The notes beneath the pieces are model-generated. The model did not search any database, had not been told where the DNA came from, and saw nothing but the letters and a program-made list of their open reading frames with translations. Both the position numbers and the translations under genes were made by a program. Positions 1 to 10,634 of a stretch of DNA of 64,000 bases are shown piece after piece (the first letter of the stretch is position 1; every line of letters begins with the position of its first letter). The DNA comes from Oscheius dolichura (taxonomy: Eukaryota > Nematoda > Chromadorea > Rhabditida > Rhabditidae): positions 4,030,001 to 4,094,000 of the forward strand of contig OW051496.1 of assembly GCA_932521035.1 (NCBI GenBank). Reading direction: 5' to 3'.

Positions 1-35
1 AGTTACCAAACCAACAAAAAGCAAAAAATAGGCGG

Positions 36-330
36 TCGAGTGGTGTGGCTGGGAGGGTTTGGGATTTCTCCCGGTTTTGGGATTGCTCCCGGTTTTGGGA
101 TTTCTCCCGGTTTTGGGATTGCTCCCGGTTTTGGGATTTCTCCCGGTTTTGGGATTGCTCCCGGTTTTGGGATTTCTCCCGGTTTTGGGATCGTCTCCTT
201 CTGAGGGGAGCCTCTCCCGGGTTGGACTCGTCCGAAGACTTGTCCCATTATAGTTGATAACCCAGCTACGCCGGACCTGCCTGTCCCAGTTGTTTCTCCA
301 TCGCTTATATAAGCCCCTCCAGTTTGGCGG
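36..330. repeat. Diverged outer flank of the large inverted repeat
   Basis: Reverse-complement homology to 16960-17105. Shared landmarks are the CTTATATAAG TATA-like palindrome, the stretch reading SDGETTG on one strand, and the segment around GACTCGTCCGAAGACTTGTCC. The left copy has gained the 18-base tandem array and small indels. This is clearly more diverged than the inner arms. The TATA-like site lies upstream of both arms in the same relative orientation, so it may be promoter sequence of the duplicated unit; that is inference. Confidence 0.7.
60..192. repeat. 18-base tandem repeat (about 7 copies)
   Basis: About seven copies of an 18-base unit, GGGATTnCTCCCGGTTTT, alternate between a TT and a TG variant, so the higher-order period is 36 bases. 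Because 18 is a multiple of three, the minus strand stays open and reads as alternating IPKPGE/IPKPGA. The homologous inverted region near 17.05-17.1 kb carries only one copy of the unit, so this looks like a local expansion. Whether it is translated is not shown. Confidence 0.9.
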
Positions 331-441
331 CCGAGGCGGGAGGCGGGGAACTCCCGAATCTCTCGCCTAGAGACCCAGACAGTGCACGAGGGAACCCCTT
401 GTCACCTATTGATGCTTACTGTAAGTCAAAAGGAAACAAAC

Positions 442-656
442 CTCGGTACGAGTAATATCATCATGAGACTAGTGAGCATGTCATTACAAGCCGTGTTTAT
501 CAACAATAGCCGGTAGACCTTGATGGTCGATGGACTCTGGGTGGTGATGAGGTAGAGGAGGAGGATATTGAAGGAGATGCCGACAATTCCGACGACGGAG
601 TCGACCGCGATGAATATCGAACGCCAGTCAATTGCCGTCGTGTCGGTAGTGGACAT
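442..656 (-). pseudogene. Orphan first exon of a 7TM serpentine chemoreceptor
   Basis: The minus strand from ATG at 656 encodes about 71 residues. It has two hydrophobic segments around a polar loop: TM1 contains GISFNILLLYLITTQ and TM2 contains LLLINTACNDMLTSL, followed by LVPR. This is the N-terminal TM1-TM2 layout of nematode str/srd-type receptors (family knowledge). A GT donor follows the LVPR codons, but all nearby acceptors lead into stop codons in the required phase and no TM3-TM7 exon is recognisable before the window edge. I read it as a truncated gene or relic. The rest could lie beyond position 1. Confidence 0.5.
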
Positions 657-1140
657 CAACTGAAAGGGAAGAGTTCAAGAAGAGAGTACAGGAGATAAGA
701 CCACAAGATCACTGGAGAGGTGATGTCAGCAAAGAGGGGAAATGAGGCAGCTCCAAATAGGGCAAAAGGGGGGAATGCCACGGATAGCGGAGATTACCTC
801 ACCTAATGGTTGTTGGGACACCTTTTTGTACACAAGTGATTCATTTGACTGGGTTGAAGGCCCTGCTCCATAAGACCCGGCCCCAACCAAGCCATGGGAA
901 AAAGGAAGAGACCATCTTTGAGAGAAATAGCTTGGTTCGGGGAAAAGGAGGCTTTTCTTGCTAACTTTCGAAAATTGGGATTCAATAACTGGGCAATTCA
1001 TTGGGAGGATAAAAGGGATCTGCTGATTACCAGCCGCTCATCTTCTCCGCCACCTCAATATATAATACGATTCTTTGAATGTTTTTGACCGAGAAGAGGA
1101 CAGGAGGACGGGCAGTCGATGGTCGCCAAAAGGGAAGGAG

Positions 1141-2020
1141 CACCCCTTGGCATTTCCTCACAAGGAAAAACGTCACGTGTACGAGGCGGATTAGACAAAT
1201 TAAAGGCCGAGCCCATTCAGGTGAAAGGATGAAATCGTCGTAAACAGAGATTGTGATGAGAAGAGGGAGATACCGCACGGACGAGCGACTCTGCCCGAGC
1301 AATCTCCTGTCCGACGGCGGTGCATCCCCGTCGACGGCTATCAGCTGACTGGCGAAGGGAGGAAATGAGCTCAGCCCGCTTTTTAGAAGCACAATAACAG
1401 TGGAAAAAAGGAAGGAGGAAGTATAGAATGGAAAGACGAGAACGACGTGGATATCCAAAGCCGTCAGTCCTGGTCAAGCCGACAGGAAAAGGGACGCGCC
1501 GCCTGGTCGAATTCTGTCGAGTCGAAATGGCTTCTCCGCCAGTCAGTCTTCCTTGTGCTCTGCTGGCCGGCAGTCGCCTTCCTCATTTACCAGGTGGCCC
1601 TTTTCATTTCTTTCCTCAAATTTATTACTTTCCAATCAACCTAGACCCTCGCCGTGTCGAGGGTTGCCTTTTGTTCAAAATTTGGGGGGACTGGAGACGG
1701 TCACTGAGACAGCTGGGCGGGAATCCGCCTCTCCCGCAGCCTAACCTCTGACCCCCGGGTCAGAGAAGGTGTCTTGACCAGGTTTTCTGACAACGGAGTC
1801 TCCTCTTGTGCCCACAGCGGTGTTTGGAATAGCACAGAGGGACCCCGGCGTCGTGAAAGGAAACTGGAAGTGTTCTATCCCCCAGAAGGATTTTTTAGAC
1901 AAAAATTTGAAAATCAGCGAAATTTACCACTTTTCTTTGTAGCTTTTGCTGTTGTTTCTTTTATTTTCAGGGAAGCTGACGTCTGATGGCTGTGGCTGGA
2001 CTGCTGTGGAAGACTGGAAT
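1141..2020 (+). repeat. Left arm of 880-base near-identical inverted repeat
   Basis: Positions x here pair with 17920-x in the right arm (15900-16779). Comparing stretches by eye I saw only a few substitutions, near 1149, 1166 and 2001; long inner segments are identical. Several open frames are the same in both arms, including one with a plausible membrane segment (LLRQSVFLVLCWPAVAFLIYQ) at about 1540-1610 on the plus strand. No known family was recognised in the arm. Confidence 0.95.
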
Positions 2021-2223
2021 GGAGGAGACGTGGAGGAGGAGAGACTCAAAAGGAACAGAGAACAGCGGGTCCGTTTAGAAGCGTCGGTTCTCATTTCCCG
2101 CGTCCCCGTTAACTCGATGCGCTCTTTAGTATGTAAATGTGGGTCGTCTTTTGCGGTGTCGGTTCCGGTTTTCATATTTACTTCAATTTGAGCTGCGTCT
2201 GTGCTTTTACTAAAATTAATAAA
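1971..2223 (+). CDS. Possible 3' exon with poly(A) signal, function unknown
   Basis: A good 3' splice site (TTATTTTCAG) at 1961-1970 is followed by an open frame to 2191 and an AATAAA at 2218-2223. The frame begins GKLTSDGCGWTAVEDW and then becomes charged. It straddles the end of the inverted repeat: the first 50 bases are duplicated in the right arm, the rest is unique to the left. Upstream exons could not be joined with confidence, and no family was recognised. It may be the tail of the duplicated gene contained in the arm. Confidence 0.25.
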
Positions 2224-2224
2224 G

Positions 2225-2630
2225 AATTTAGACTAGGTGGAAAAGGACGCACCGTCTTCTGCCAACCGTTCCATTTGTCCTGTCCTCTTGGCGGGCCTTC
2301 TTCGTTTTTCTCCTAAACTACCTTGAAAAGAGTAAACTCCATAATTTTGGAGTATCGCAGTGCGTATTGAAATTATGGCCGGGAAGTCGAGGGTTCGATC
2401 CCGCTCGGCGCCAATCTTTTCCTTTCTCTTTTGCTTTTCTGCTTTTTGCAGTAAACACCTTCTTGTGTCAAGATAAAGCCGGATCAACAAAAAGAAAAAA
2501 AACAAAAGAGTGTTATCACCCAGTGGATCCGAACCCTCGACCTTTCTATCCTGTTTTGCAGAAACCCACTGCGCCAATTGGCCACTTTTTGGAGAATGGA
2601 GGGTTTCCATGAAAAATTAAAGTTTGATAT
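2225..2630. repeat. Repeat with two tRNA-like Pol III modules
   Basis: Plus-strand 2345-2403 has an A-box-like CGCAGTGCG and a B-box-like GGTTCGATCCC, followed by a T-rich tract. Minus-strand 2521-2590 has TTGGCGCAGTGGG and GGTTCGGATCC. The same pair, diverged, recurs inside the foldback element at 35.75-35.94 kb. Cloverleaf stems do not close well, so these look like tRNA-derived SINE parts rather than functional tRNA genes. Confidence 0.55.
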
Positions 2631-2892
2631 ATGATTTTGATCAACTCTTCGAGCCCGATCGAACGGCGTATTCAGTTTTTTTCAGAAGTGGCCGGGAAGA
2701 TACCGTACCAGCGAAAATGGCAAAACTCACTTTTTTTTGAAACGCCCGGTAAATTTCGCAATTACATGGGATTTTTTTTCTAGTTTGTTTTATCAGATCG
2801 GCCACTCCGAGATCTACCTAGGAAGTGCTAATGTGTACTGTAAAACGGTCTCTATCAAAAGTTATGAGGTCATTGACAGGACTTATCCATCA
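2625..2892 (+). mobile_element. Half of a foldback DNA element (family of 35452-36270)
   Basis: This segment matches 35990-36267 in direct orientation and 35456-35724 in reverse. Landmarks are GATCAACTC, AACGCCCGGTAAATTTCGC, CGAGATCTACCTAGGAAGTGC and the terminus CATTGACAGGACTTATCCATCAC at its right end (positions 2870-2892). Only one terminal half is present here; its end abuts the GC-rich repeat array. Confidence 0.75.
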
Positions 2893-2929
2893 CTTGGCTA
2901 TAATAAAAGGCGATTTGTAACCCCACAAC

Positions 2930-5900
2930 TTTTTTTGAGTTGAGAAATTGAGAGTAGGCTCATTCGAACCGATAATTTTTGCTGCGCACGACTGCACTTT
3001 TAGATTTTTTTGAAAATGAGGTAGTGAGGAGGAAGCGAGCTTTTAAATTTCATTTTATTCAGCCCTTTTTTTTGAGCTATCGCGATGAGAGTAGGCTCAT
3101 TCGACGACGCTTCTTCGCATATTGGCGGTTTATTTTTTGCTAAGCTCTGGCGCGTAACAGTGACGAATCGACAGCACTTTACCAAAGTTAAGTCCTTTCC
3201 TATAAGCGGCCTCAATCGGTCAGCCAATGGTCAAAAATGGTTTCGCTTTTTGCTTTGTCAAAGCCGGGGATTTCGACCAAAAACAACGGGGCGGAGTAGA
3301 CTCTAACGCGGAGCCTAGACCCACGCCTACAACCCCCGCGTCGGCGGCCGCCGGCCGCCGTAGGCGCGGGGTGAGACTGGAACGCTAGCCTAGGCTCTTG
3401 CCCGCGAGCATAACTGGGTCAACCTAACCTTTTTCTATAGCCAGCCGGGTTCGGTCAGCCGGCGGTCAGAATGGCCAAGCCTTTTCTTTTGTCAAAGCTG
3501 GGGATTTCGACCAAAACCAACGGAACGGAGTAGACCCCAGCGCGGAGCCTCCGCCAACACAAAACGGGGGCGTCGGCCGGCCGCCGGCCGGCCAAGGCGC
3601 CCCTTCCACAAGGGCGTCTTCCATAAAAACTGGGCACTTCTAGTCACTTGGCTATAATAAAAGGCGATATGTAACCCCACAACTTTTTTTGAGCTGAGGA
3701 GTTGAGAGTAGTCTCATTCGAACCGATAATTTTTGTTGCGTACGACTGCACTTTTAGATTTTTTTGAAAGTGAGGGAGTGAGGAGGAAGCGAGCTTTTAA
3801 ATTTCATTTTATTCCGCTCTTTTTTTTGAGCTAGCGCGACGAGAGTAGGCTCATTCGATGGCGCTTCTTGGCGTATTGGCGATTTATTTTTTGCTAAGCT
3901 CTGGCGCGTAACTGTGACGAATCGACAGCACTTTACCAAAGTTAAGCCCTTTTTCCATAGCCAGCCGGGTTTGGTCAGCCTATGGTTAAAATGGTCTGGG
4001 ATTTGTCAAAGCCGGGGATCTCGACCAAAACCAACGGAACGGGGGAGACCCCAGCGCGGAGCCTCCGCCAACACAAAACGGGGGCGTCGGCCGGCCGCCG
4101 GCCGGCCAAGGCGCCCCTTCACAATAAAACTGGGCAAATCTAGGGGAGATTCTAACGCGGAGCCTAGACCCACGCCTACAACCCCCGCGTCGGCGGCCGC
4201 CGACCGCCGTAGGCGCGGGGTGAGCCTGAAACGCGAGCCTAGGCTCTTGCCCGCGAGCATAACTGGGTCAGCCTAGGTTTATTCTTGATTAAGCTCTGGC
4301 GCGTAACAATGACGAATCGACAGCACTTTACCAAAGTTAAGCTCTTTTTCCATAGCCAGCCGGATTCGGTCGACCAATGGTTAAAATGGTCTGGGATTTG
4401 TCAAAGCCGGGGATTTCGACCAAACCAATGGAACGGAGTAGACCCCAGCGCGGAGCTTCCGCCAACACGAATCGGGGGCGTCGGCCGGCCGCCGGCCGGC
4501 CAAGGCGCCCCTTTCACAAGGGCGTCTTCCATAAAAACTGGGCAAATCTAGTCACTTGGCTATAATAATATGCGTTATGTAACCGAACTTTTTTTTGAGC
4601 TAAAGAATTGAGAGTAGGCTCATTCGAACCGATAATTTTTTCTGCGTACGACTGCACTTTTAGAATTTTTTGAAAATGAGGGAGTGAGGAGGAAGCGAGC
4701 TTTTAAATTTCATTTTATTCAGCCCTTTTTTTTGAGCTATCGCGATGAGAGTAGGCTCATTCGACGACGCTTCTTCGCATATTGGCGGTTTATTTTTTGC
4801 TAAGCTCTGGCGCGTAACTGTGACGAATCGACAGCACTTTACCAAAGTTAAGCCCTTTTTCTATAGCCAGCCGGGTTTGGTCAGCCAGCGGTCAAAAATG
4901 GTTTCGCTTTTAGTTTTGTCAAAGCCGGAGATTTCGATCAAACCGATGGAACGGAGTAGACCCCAAGCGCGGAGCCTCCGCCAACACAAAGCGGGGGCGT
5001 CGGCCGGCCGCCGGCCGGCCAAGGCGCCCCTTTCACAAGGACGTCTTCCATAAAAACTGGGCATATCTAGTCACTTGGCTATAATAATATGCGTTATGTA
5101 ACCGAACTTTTTTTTGAGCTAAAGAATTGAGAGTAGGCTCATTCGAACCGATAATTTTTTCTGCGTACGACTGCACTTTTAGAATTTTTTGAAAATGAGG
5201 GAGTGAGGAGGAAGCGAGCTTTTAAATTTCATTTTATTCAGCCCTTTTTTTTGAGCTATCGCGATGAGAGTAGGCTCATTCGACGACGCTTCTTCGCATA
5301 TTGGCGGTTTATTTTTTGCTAAGCTCTGGTGCGTAACAGTGACGAATCGACAGCACTTTACCAAAGTTAAGCCCTTTTTCTATAGCCAGCCGGGTTTGGT
5401 CAGCCGGCGGTCAAAAATGGTTTCGCTTTGAGTTTTGTCAAAGCCTGGGATTTCGACCAAACCAATGGAACGGAGTAGACTCCAGCGCGGAGCCTCCGCC
5501 AACACGAATCGGGGCGTCGGCCGGCCGCCGGCCGGCCAAGGCGCCCCTCCACAGAAAATAACTGGGCAAATCTAGTCTAACTTTCTATAATAAAAGACGT
5601 TATGTAACCGACCCCTTTTTTTGAGTGAGAAAATTGAGAGTAGGCTCATTCGAACCGATAATTTTTGTTGCGCACGACTGCACTTTTAGATTTTTTTAAA
5701 AGTGAGGGAGTGAGGAGGAAGCGAGCTTTTAAATTTCATTTTATTCCGCTCTTTTTTTTGAGCTAGCGCGATGGGAGTAGGCTCATTCGATGGCGTTTCT
5801 CGGCGTATTGGCGGTTTATTTTTTGCTAAGCTCTGGCGCGTAACAATGAAGAATCGACAGCACTTTACCAAAGTTAAGCCCTTTTTCTATAGCCAGCCGG

Positions 5901-8195
5901 GTTTGGTCAGCCGGCGGTCAAAAATGGTTTCGCTTTGAGTTTTGTCAAAGCCTGGGATTTCGACCAAAACCACCAGAACGGGGAGACCCTAACGCGGAGC
6001 CTTGACCCACGCCTACAACCCCCGCGTCGGCGGCCGCCGGCCGCCGTAGGCGCGGGGTGAGACTGGAACGCGAGACCAGGCCCTTGCCTACGAGCATAAC
6101 TGGGTCAACCTAACCTTTTTCTATAGCCAGCCGGGTTCGGTCAGCCGGCGGTCAGAATGGCCAAGCCTTTTCTTTTGTCAAAGCCGGGGATCTCGACCAA
6201 AACCAACGGAACGGGGGAGACCCCAGCGCGGAGCCTCCGCCAACACAAAACGGGGGCGTCGGCCGGCCGCCGGCCGGCCAAGGCGCCCCTTCCACAAGGA
6301 CGTCTTCCATAAAAACTGGGCACTTCTAGGTTTTACACACCGATCGGCGCGCCACCGGCGGCCAATTATCGGTTCGAATGAGCCTACTCTCGACTCCTGA
6401 GCTTGAAAAAAAGTTCCAGTCACACAATTAACTTTTACTATAAAAAGATGACTAGGTTGACCCAGTTATGCTCGTGGGCAAGAGCCTAGGCTCGCGTTCC
6501 AGTCTCACCCCGCGCCTACGGCGGCCGGCGGCCGCCGACGAGGGGGTTGTAGGCGTGGGTCGAGGCTCTGCGTTAGAATCTCCCCGTGCCGCTGGTTTTG
6601 GTCTTTGGTCGAAATCCCAGGCTTTGACAAAACAAAAGCCGGGCCATTCTGACCGCTGGCTGACCGAGGTCATTCGATGGCGCTTCTTGGCGTATTGGCG
6701 ATTTATTTTTTGCTAAGCTCTGGCGCGTAACAGTGACGAATCGACAGCACTTTACCAAAGTTAAGCCCTTTTTCTATAGCCAGCCGGGTTTGGTCAGCCG
6801 GCGGTCAAAAATGGTTTCGCTTTGAGTTTTGTCAAAGCCTGGGATTTCGACCAAAACCACCAGAACGGGGAGACCCTAACGCGGAGCCTTGACCCACGCC
6901 TACAACCCCCGCGTCGGCGGCCGCCGGCCGCCGTAGGCGCGGGGTGAGACTGGAACGCGAGACCAGGCCCTTGCCTACGAGCATAACTGGGTCAACCTAA
7001 CCTTTTTCTATAGCCAGCCGGGTTCGGTCAGCCGGCGGTCAGAATGGCCAAGCCTTTTCTTTTGTCAAAGCCGGGGATCTCGACCAAAACCAACGGAACG
7101 GGGGAGACCCCAGCGCGGAGCCTCCGCCAACACAAAACGGGGGCGTCGGCCGGCCGCCGGCCGGCCAAGGCGCCCCTTCCACAAGGACGTCTTCCATAAA
7201 AACTGGGCACTTCTAGGTTTTACACACCGATCGGCGCGCCACCGGCGGCCAATTATCGGTTCGAATGAGCCTACTCTCGACTCCTGAGCTTGAAAAAAAG
7301 TTCCAGTCACACAATTAACTTTTACTATAAAAAGATGACTAGGTTGACCCAGTTATGCTCGTGGGCAAGAGCCTAGGCTCGCGTTCCAGTCTCACCCCGC
7401 GCCTACGGCGGCCGGCGGCCGCCGACGAGGGGGTTGTAGGCGTGGGTCGAGGCTCTGCGTTAGAATCTCCCCGTGCCGCTGGTTTTGGTCTTTGGTCGAA
7501 ATCCCAGGCTTTGACAAAACAAAAGCCGGGCCATTCTGACCGCTGGCTGACCGAGGTCATTCGATGGCGCTTCTTGGCGTATTGGCGATTTATTTTTTGC
7601 TAAGCTCTGGCGCGTAACAGTGACGAATCGACAGCACTTTACCAAAGTTAAGCCCTTTTTCTATAGCCAGCCGGGTTTGGTCAGCCAGCGGTCAAAAATG
7701 GTTTCGCTTTGAGTTTTGTCAAAGCCGGGGATCTCGACCAAAACCAGCGGCACGAGGATATTCTAACGCGGAGCATAGACCCACGCCTACAACCCCCGCG
7801 TCGGCGGCCGCCGGCCGCCGTAGGCGCGGGATGAGACTGGAACGCGAGCCTAGGCTCTTGCCCACGCGCATAACTGGGTCAACCTACTTGGTTATCACTT
7901 GGTTATAAAAAATGGTGATTTGTAACCCCACAACTTTTTTGAGCTCAGCTTTTGGGGGAGCGACGAATCGACAGCACTTTACCAAAGTTAAGCCCTTTTT
8001 CTATAGCCAGCCTGGTTCGGTCAGCCGGCGGTCAGTGTGTGGCCAAGCCTTTTCTTTTGTCAAAGCCGGGGATCTCGACCAAAACCAACGGAACGGAGTA
8101 GACCCCAGCGCGGAGCCTCCGCCAACACGAAGCGGGGGCGTCGGCCGGCCAAGGCGCCCCTTCCACAAGGACGTCTTCCATAAAAACTGGGCATA
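2930..8195. repeat. GC-palindrome-rich complex repeat array
   Basis: A head-to-tail and partly inverted array of related 400-900-base units. Recurring blocks are: an AT-rich start (TGGCTATAATAAAAGGCG), a TTTTTTGAGCT block, CTCTGGCGCGTAACAGTGACG, AGCACTTTACCAAAGTTAAG, AGCCAGCCGGGTT, and one of two GC palindromes. Palindrome A is GTCGGCCGGCCGCCGGCCGG (for example near 3570, 4085, 4485, 5000, 5517, 6258, 7145). Palindrome B is GTCGGCGGCCGCCGGCCGCC (near 3340, 4190, 6025, 6910, 7800; inverted near 6515 and 7402). The small open frames in it repeat with the units and are not credible genes. Single or partial units recur at 14.4, 15.5-15.9 and 36.7 kb, so the family is dispersed. Confidence 0.9.
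5851..7689. repeat. Exact 887-base tandem duplication inside the array
   Basis: Positions 5851-6802 reappear at +887 (to about 7689) with no difference that I could find inside the copied segment. Flanks differ immediately outside, for example GTAACAATGAAG at 5840 versus GTAACAGTGACG at 6727. Each copy has both GC palindromes and an internal inverted segment starting near 6440/7327. Confidence 0.92.
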
Positions 8196-9905
8196 TCTAG
8201 TCACCCTACTATAATAACAATTCTTATCGTCGACTTGAAATTCCGTTACAAATAAATTTCACGGTACAAACCACACAAAAATTATTGCGACAACGCTTCT
8301 GCTACGGTTGCGTAGCTTTAGATAAGGATCAAAAAACACAAAACACCACATTTTCAACAATTTTTGAAATGAATCCTCTTGAATAGGAATACTTTAAATG
8401 GAGGGAAAGATTTATTTGTTTAATAGGGGATTACTCTGCGGAATTAGAAAGGATAGCAGCCAGATGGCGGGGAATAACAATTGAAGACATACTGCTGCAC
8501 ACATTGGGAAGCTGGGGACCCTCTCTCCAGCTTTTTCCATTAAATATTTCAGTTTTATCGAGATATTTGCAATTCCATCCTCCAACAACAACAATCTCAT
8601 TGTCAAGGACTGCTGCAGAAAAGGAAATTCGAGATTGTTTCATAGGTGGCAGTTGTTTCCATGTTCCTTTTCCTTCTAGATTACTCACTTCCCGTACAGT
8701 ATTGACTGCTATCGTTGCACCAACACCTCCCATTAAAATGAGATTATTTCCATGAGAAACGAGAGAATGCTCAGAAAGAGGTGTTGGCATATCATTCAGC
8801 TCCGTCCAGACACCACTCTCCGGGTCGAAACATTCCACACTTTTCAAATAAGTGTAATCATCCAATCCACCACAGACGATGAATTTGCCATTATGAACTG
8901 CTGCAGCTGCACCACCTCGAGAATATTTCATGTCCCTAAAATATTGATTAGCCCTGATTGAGCCTTGTATCAGATGTTGTATCATCTCGTTTGAGAGACG
9001 AAGCGGCCGTTGGAAACCGAACAGAAGAGAAAAATTGGGAAAAAGTATTCAACTCACGGCATTTTAATCCATTTGTTCTCCTTCGGATCATATCTTTCCA
9101 CACTTTTCAAATTATTCGAATCATCACCCAATCCACCACAGACAATGAATTTGCCATTATGAACTGCTGCAGCTGCATCACCTCGTGCATATTTCATGTC
9201 CCTAAAATATTGATTAGCCCTGATTGAGCCTAGTCTCAGATGTTGTATCATCTCGTTTGAGAGACGAACCTCGTCTTGAGTGTGGATCAGGGCTGGGCGG
9301 GATGGCCATTTTCAAAACGGGTCGGGAACGGGAAACCCCGGGGTTTCAACTACGGGGCCATTTGGCATTTTCACGGACAAAAACGCCTGAATTCCAGGTT
9401 GAGATTTCAAAACAAGAACATTTCGCTTGCCAAGTTCCCAAATGGTCCCGTAGTTGAAAATCGGCCGTTGGAAACCGAGCAGAAGAGAAAAAAGGGGAAA
9501 AGTATTAAACTTACGGCATTTTAATCCATTTGTTCTTCTTCGGATCATATCGCTCCACACTTTTCAACTTCTTTCCTCCACCCGATCCAAACACCCAGAT
9601 GGATCCATTCCATTCCACACTATTATTTATAATACCCCATCGTTCTTCATTCATATCCGCCAATCGTATCCATTTCAATGTTTTGTTATCCAATTTGTAT
9701 AATTCTTTAGCCATAGAAATACCACCGAATATATAGATCTCTCCATCCAGATATACTGCACTACCGCTATAATGTTGTTTCGGTAATTTTAACTTCAATT
9801 TGATCCATCTGTCTTGTTTCAAAATGACCATTTCATCTGTTCCTCTGCCATCTTTATATCCTCCAAGGACTAGAATCTAAAAGAATGTCAATTATTCTCT
9901 TCCAC
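8196..9905. repeat. Inverted duplicate of 34049-35455 (kelch gene 3' half)
   Basis: Reverse complement of this stretch matches 34049-35455 through the three-prime kelch exons, introns and downstream DNA, ending at the shared GTTATTATAGTAGGGTGA. The left copy is about 250 bases longer because it contains an extra kelch exon (9058-9201) with its flanking intron. Confidence 0.88.
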
Positions 9906-10634
9906 AATACCCCACCGTTCCCTTATCCACTTGTCCTGGGATCAATTGTCTTTTTTCTTCCAAAGGAACAGGTCTCGCCTGGATTGTAAGACGACCTTCA
10001 TTTTGTTTTCCTTCCATCCTTCCAACTAAACATTAGTAACACTGAAAAGTATTAGATCTGGCTGACTTTTGTGAGAAATCTCTGCGATGCCCTCTTGTAA
10101 AGCCGTTATAGCATCGGAAACTGAAATTTCTCTCGAGTTCTAAAATGTTTCAATGATTTCTCACCCCCTTGTTGCTTGTCGGATACTTCTTTCAATCTCC
10201 CTGAAAAGTCATTTCGTCTGTAACTGAAATAACTCGCCTTCTGTTTCCCGTCGAAGTCGTTTCATCTCCTCCTTCATCTCCGTTCTTTGTATCTCTAACG
10301 TATCTATTTCATATTTTTGAAAGACTACGTCTTCTGCCATTTTCTCCACTGAAAATATTCTTCTATAAAAAAGAAGAAAAGGACCTACTGTCAGAAGAAA
10401 TCTTCTCGATAGAAGTCATCAACTTCTTTTCTAGGTTGTCTATCGCTCCAGTCCAATTCGGACCATTCCCCTCTAAAAATACAGCTCATTATCACCCCCC
10501 AACATTCCGTTTCTACCCGAGTTCTGCTCCATTTTCCCCTTCAATTCTCTATTTTCCGCCTCCAGCCTGCCTATTCTTCCGATTAGGTCCACAATCAGCG
10601 GGTGGATATTCGCTTCAGAAGGATTAGTTGCCAT
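8431..10634 (-). CDS. Kelch-repeat protein with N-terminal coiled coil
   Basis: Start ATG at 10634 gives MATNPSEANIHPLIVDLIGR, then leucine-rich coiled-coil exons (EAENRELKGK; AIDNLEKKLM; KYEIDTLEIQRTEMKEEM). The kelch part is three well-supported exons: 9876-9515, 9201-9058 and 8935-8431. The last two junctions are in phase 2, so IKMP joins DMKY in the kelch pattern. Blades show the GG doublets and spaced Y/W of kelch repeats (YLDGEIYIFGG, NGKFIVCGG, VLDNEIVVVGGW). Kelch propellers normally bind partner proteins, often as substrate adaptors, but no BTB domain is visible; the N-terminus is coiled coil instead. Exons between 9880 and 10634 are approximate, and one junction near 10150 does not phase cleanly. 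Exon 9058-9201 is a tandem copy of the start of the next exon. Confidence 0.75.

Noticed and set aside
60-192. CRISPR-like appearance of regularly repeated 18-base units
   Set aside because: No spacers between units; it is a direct tandem repeat in a eukaryotic genome.
2930-8195. Many 60-100-residue open frames in the array (for example reading MVKCCRFVTVTRQSL)
   Set aside because: They recur with each repeat unit, shift frame between units and have no splice or family support.
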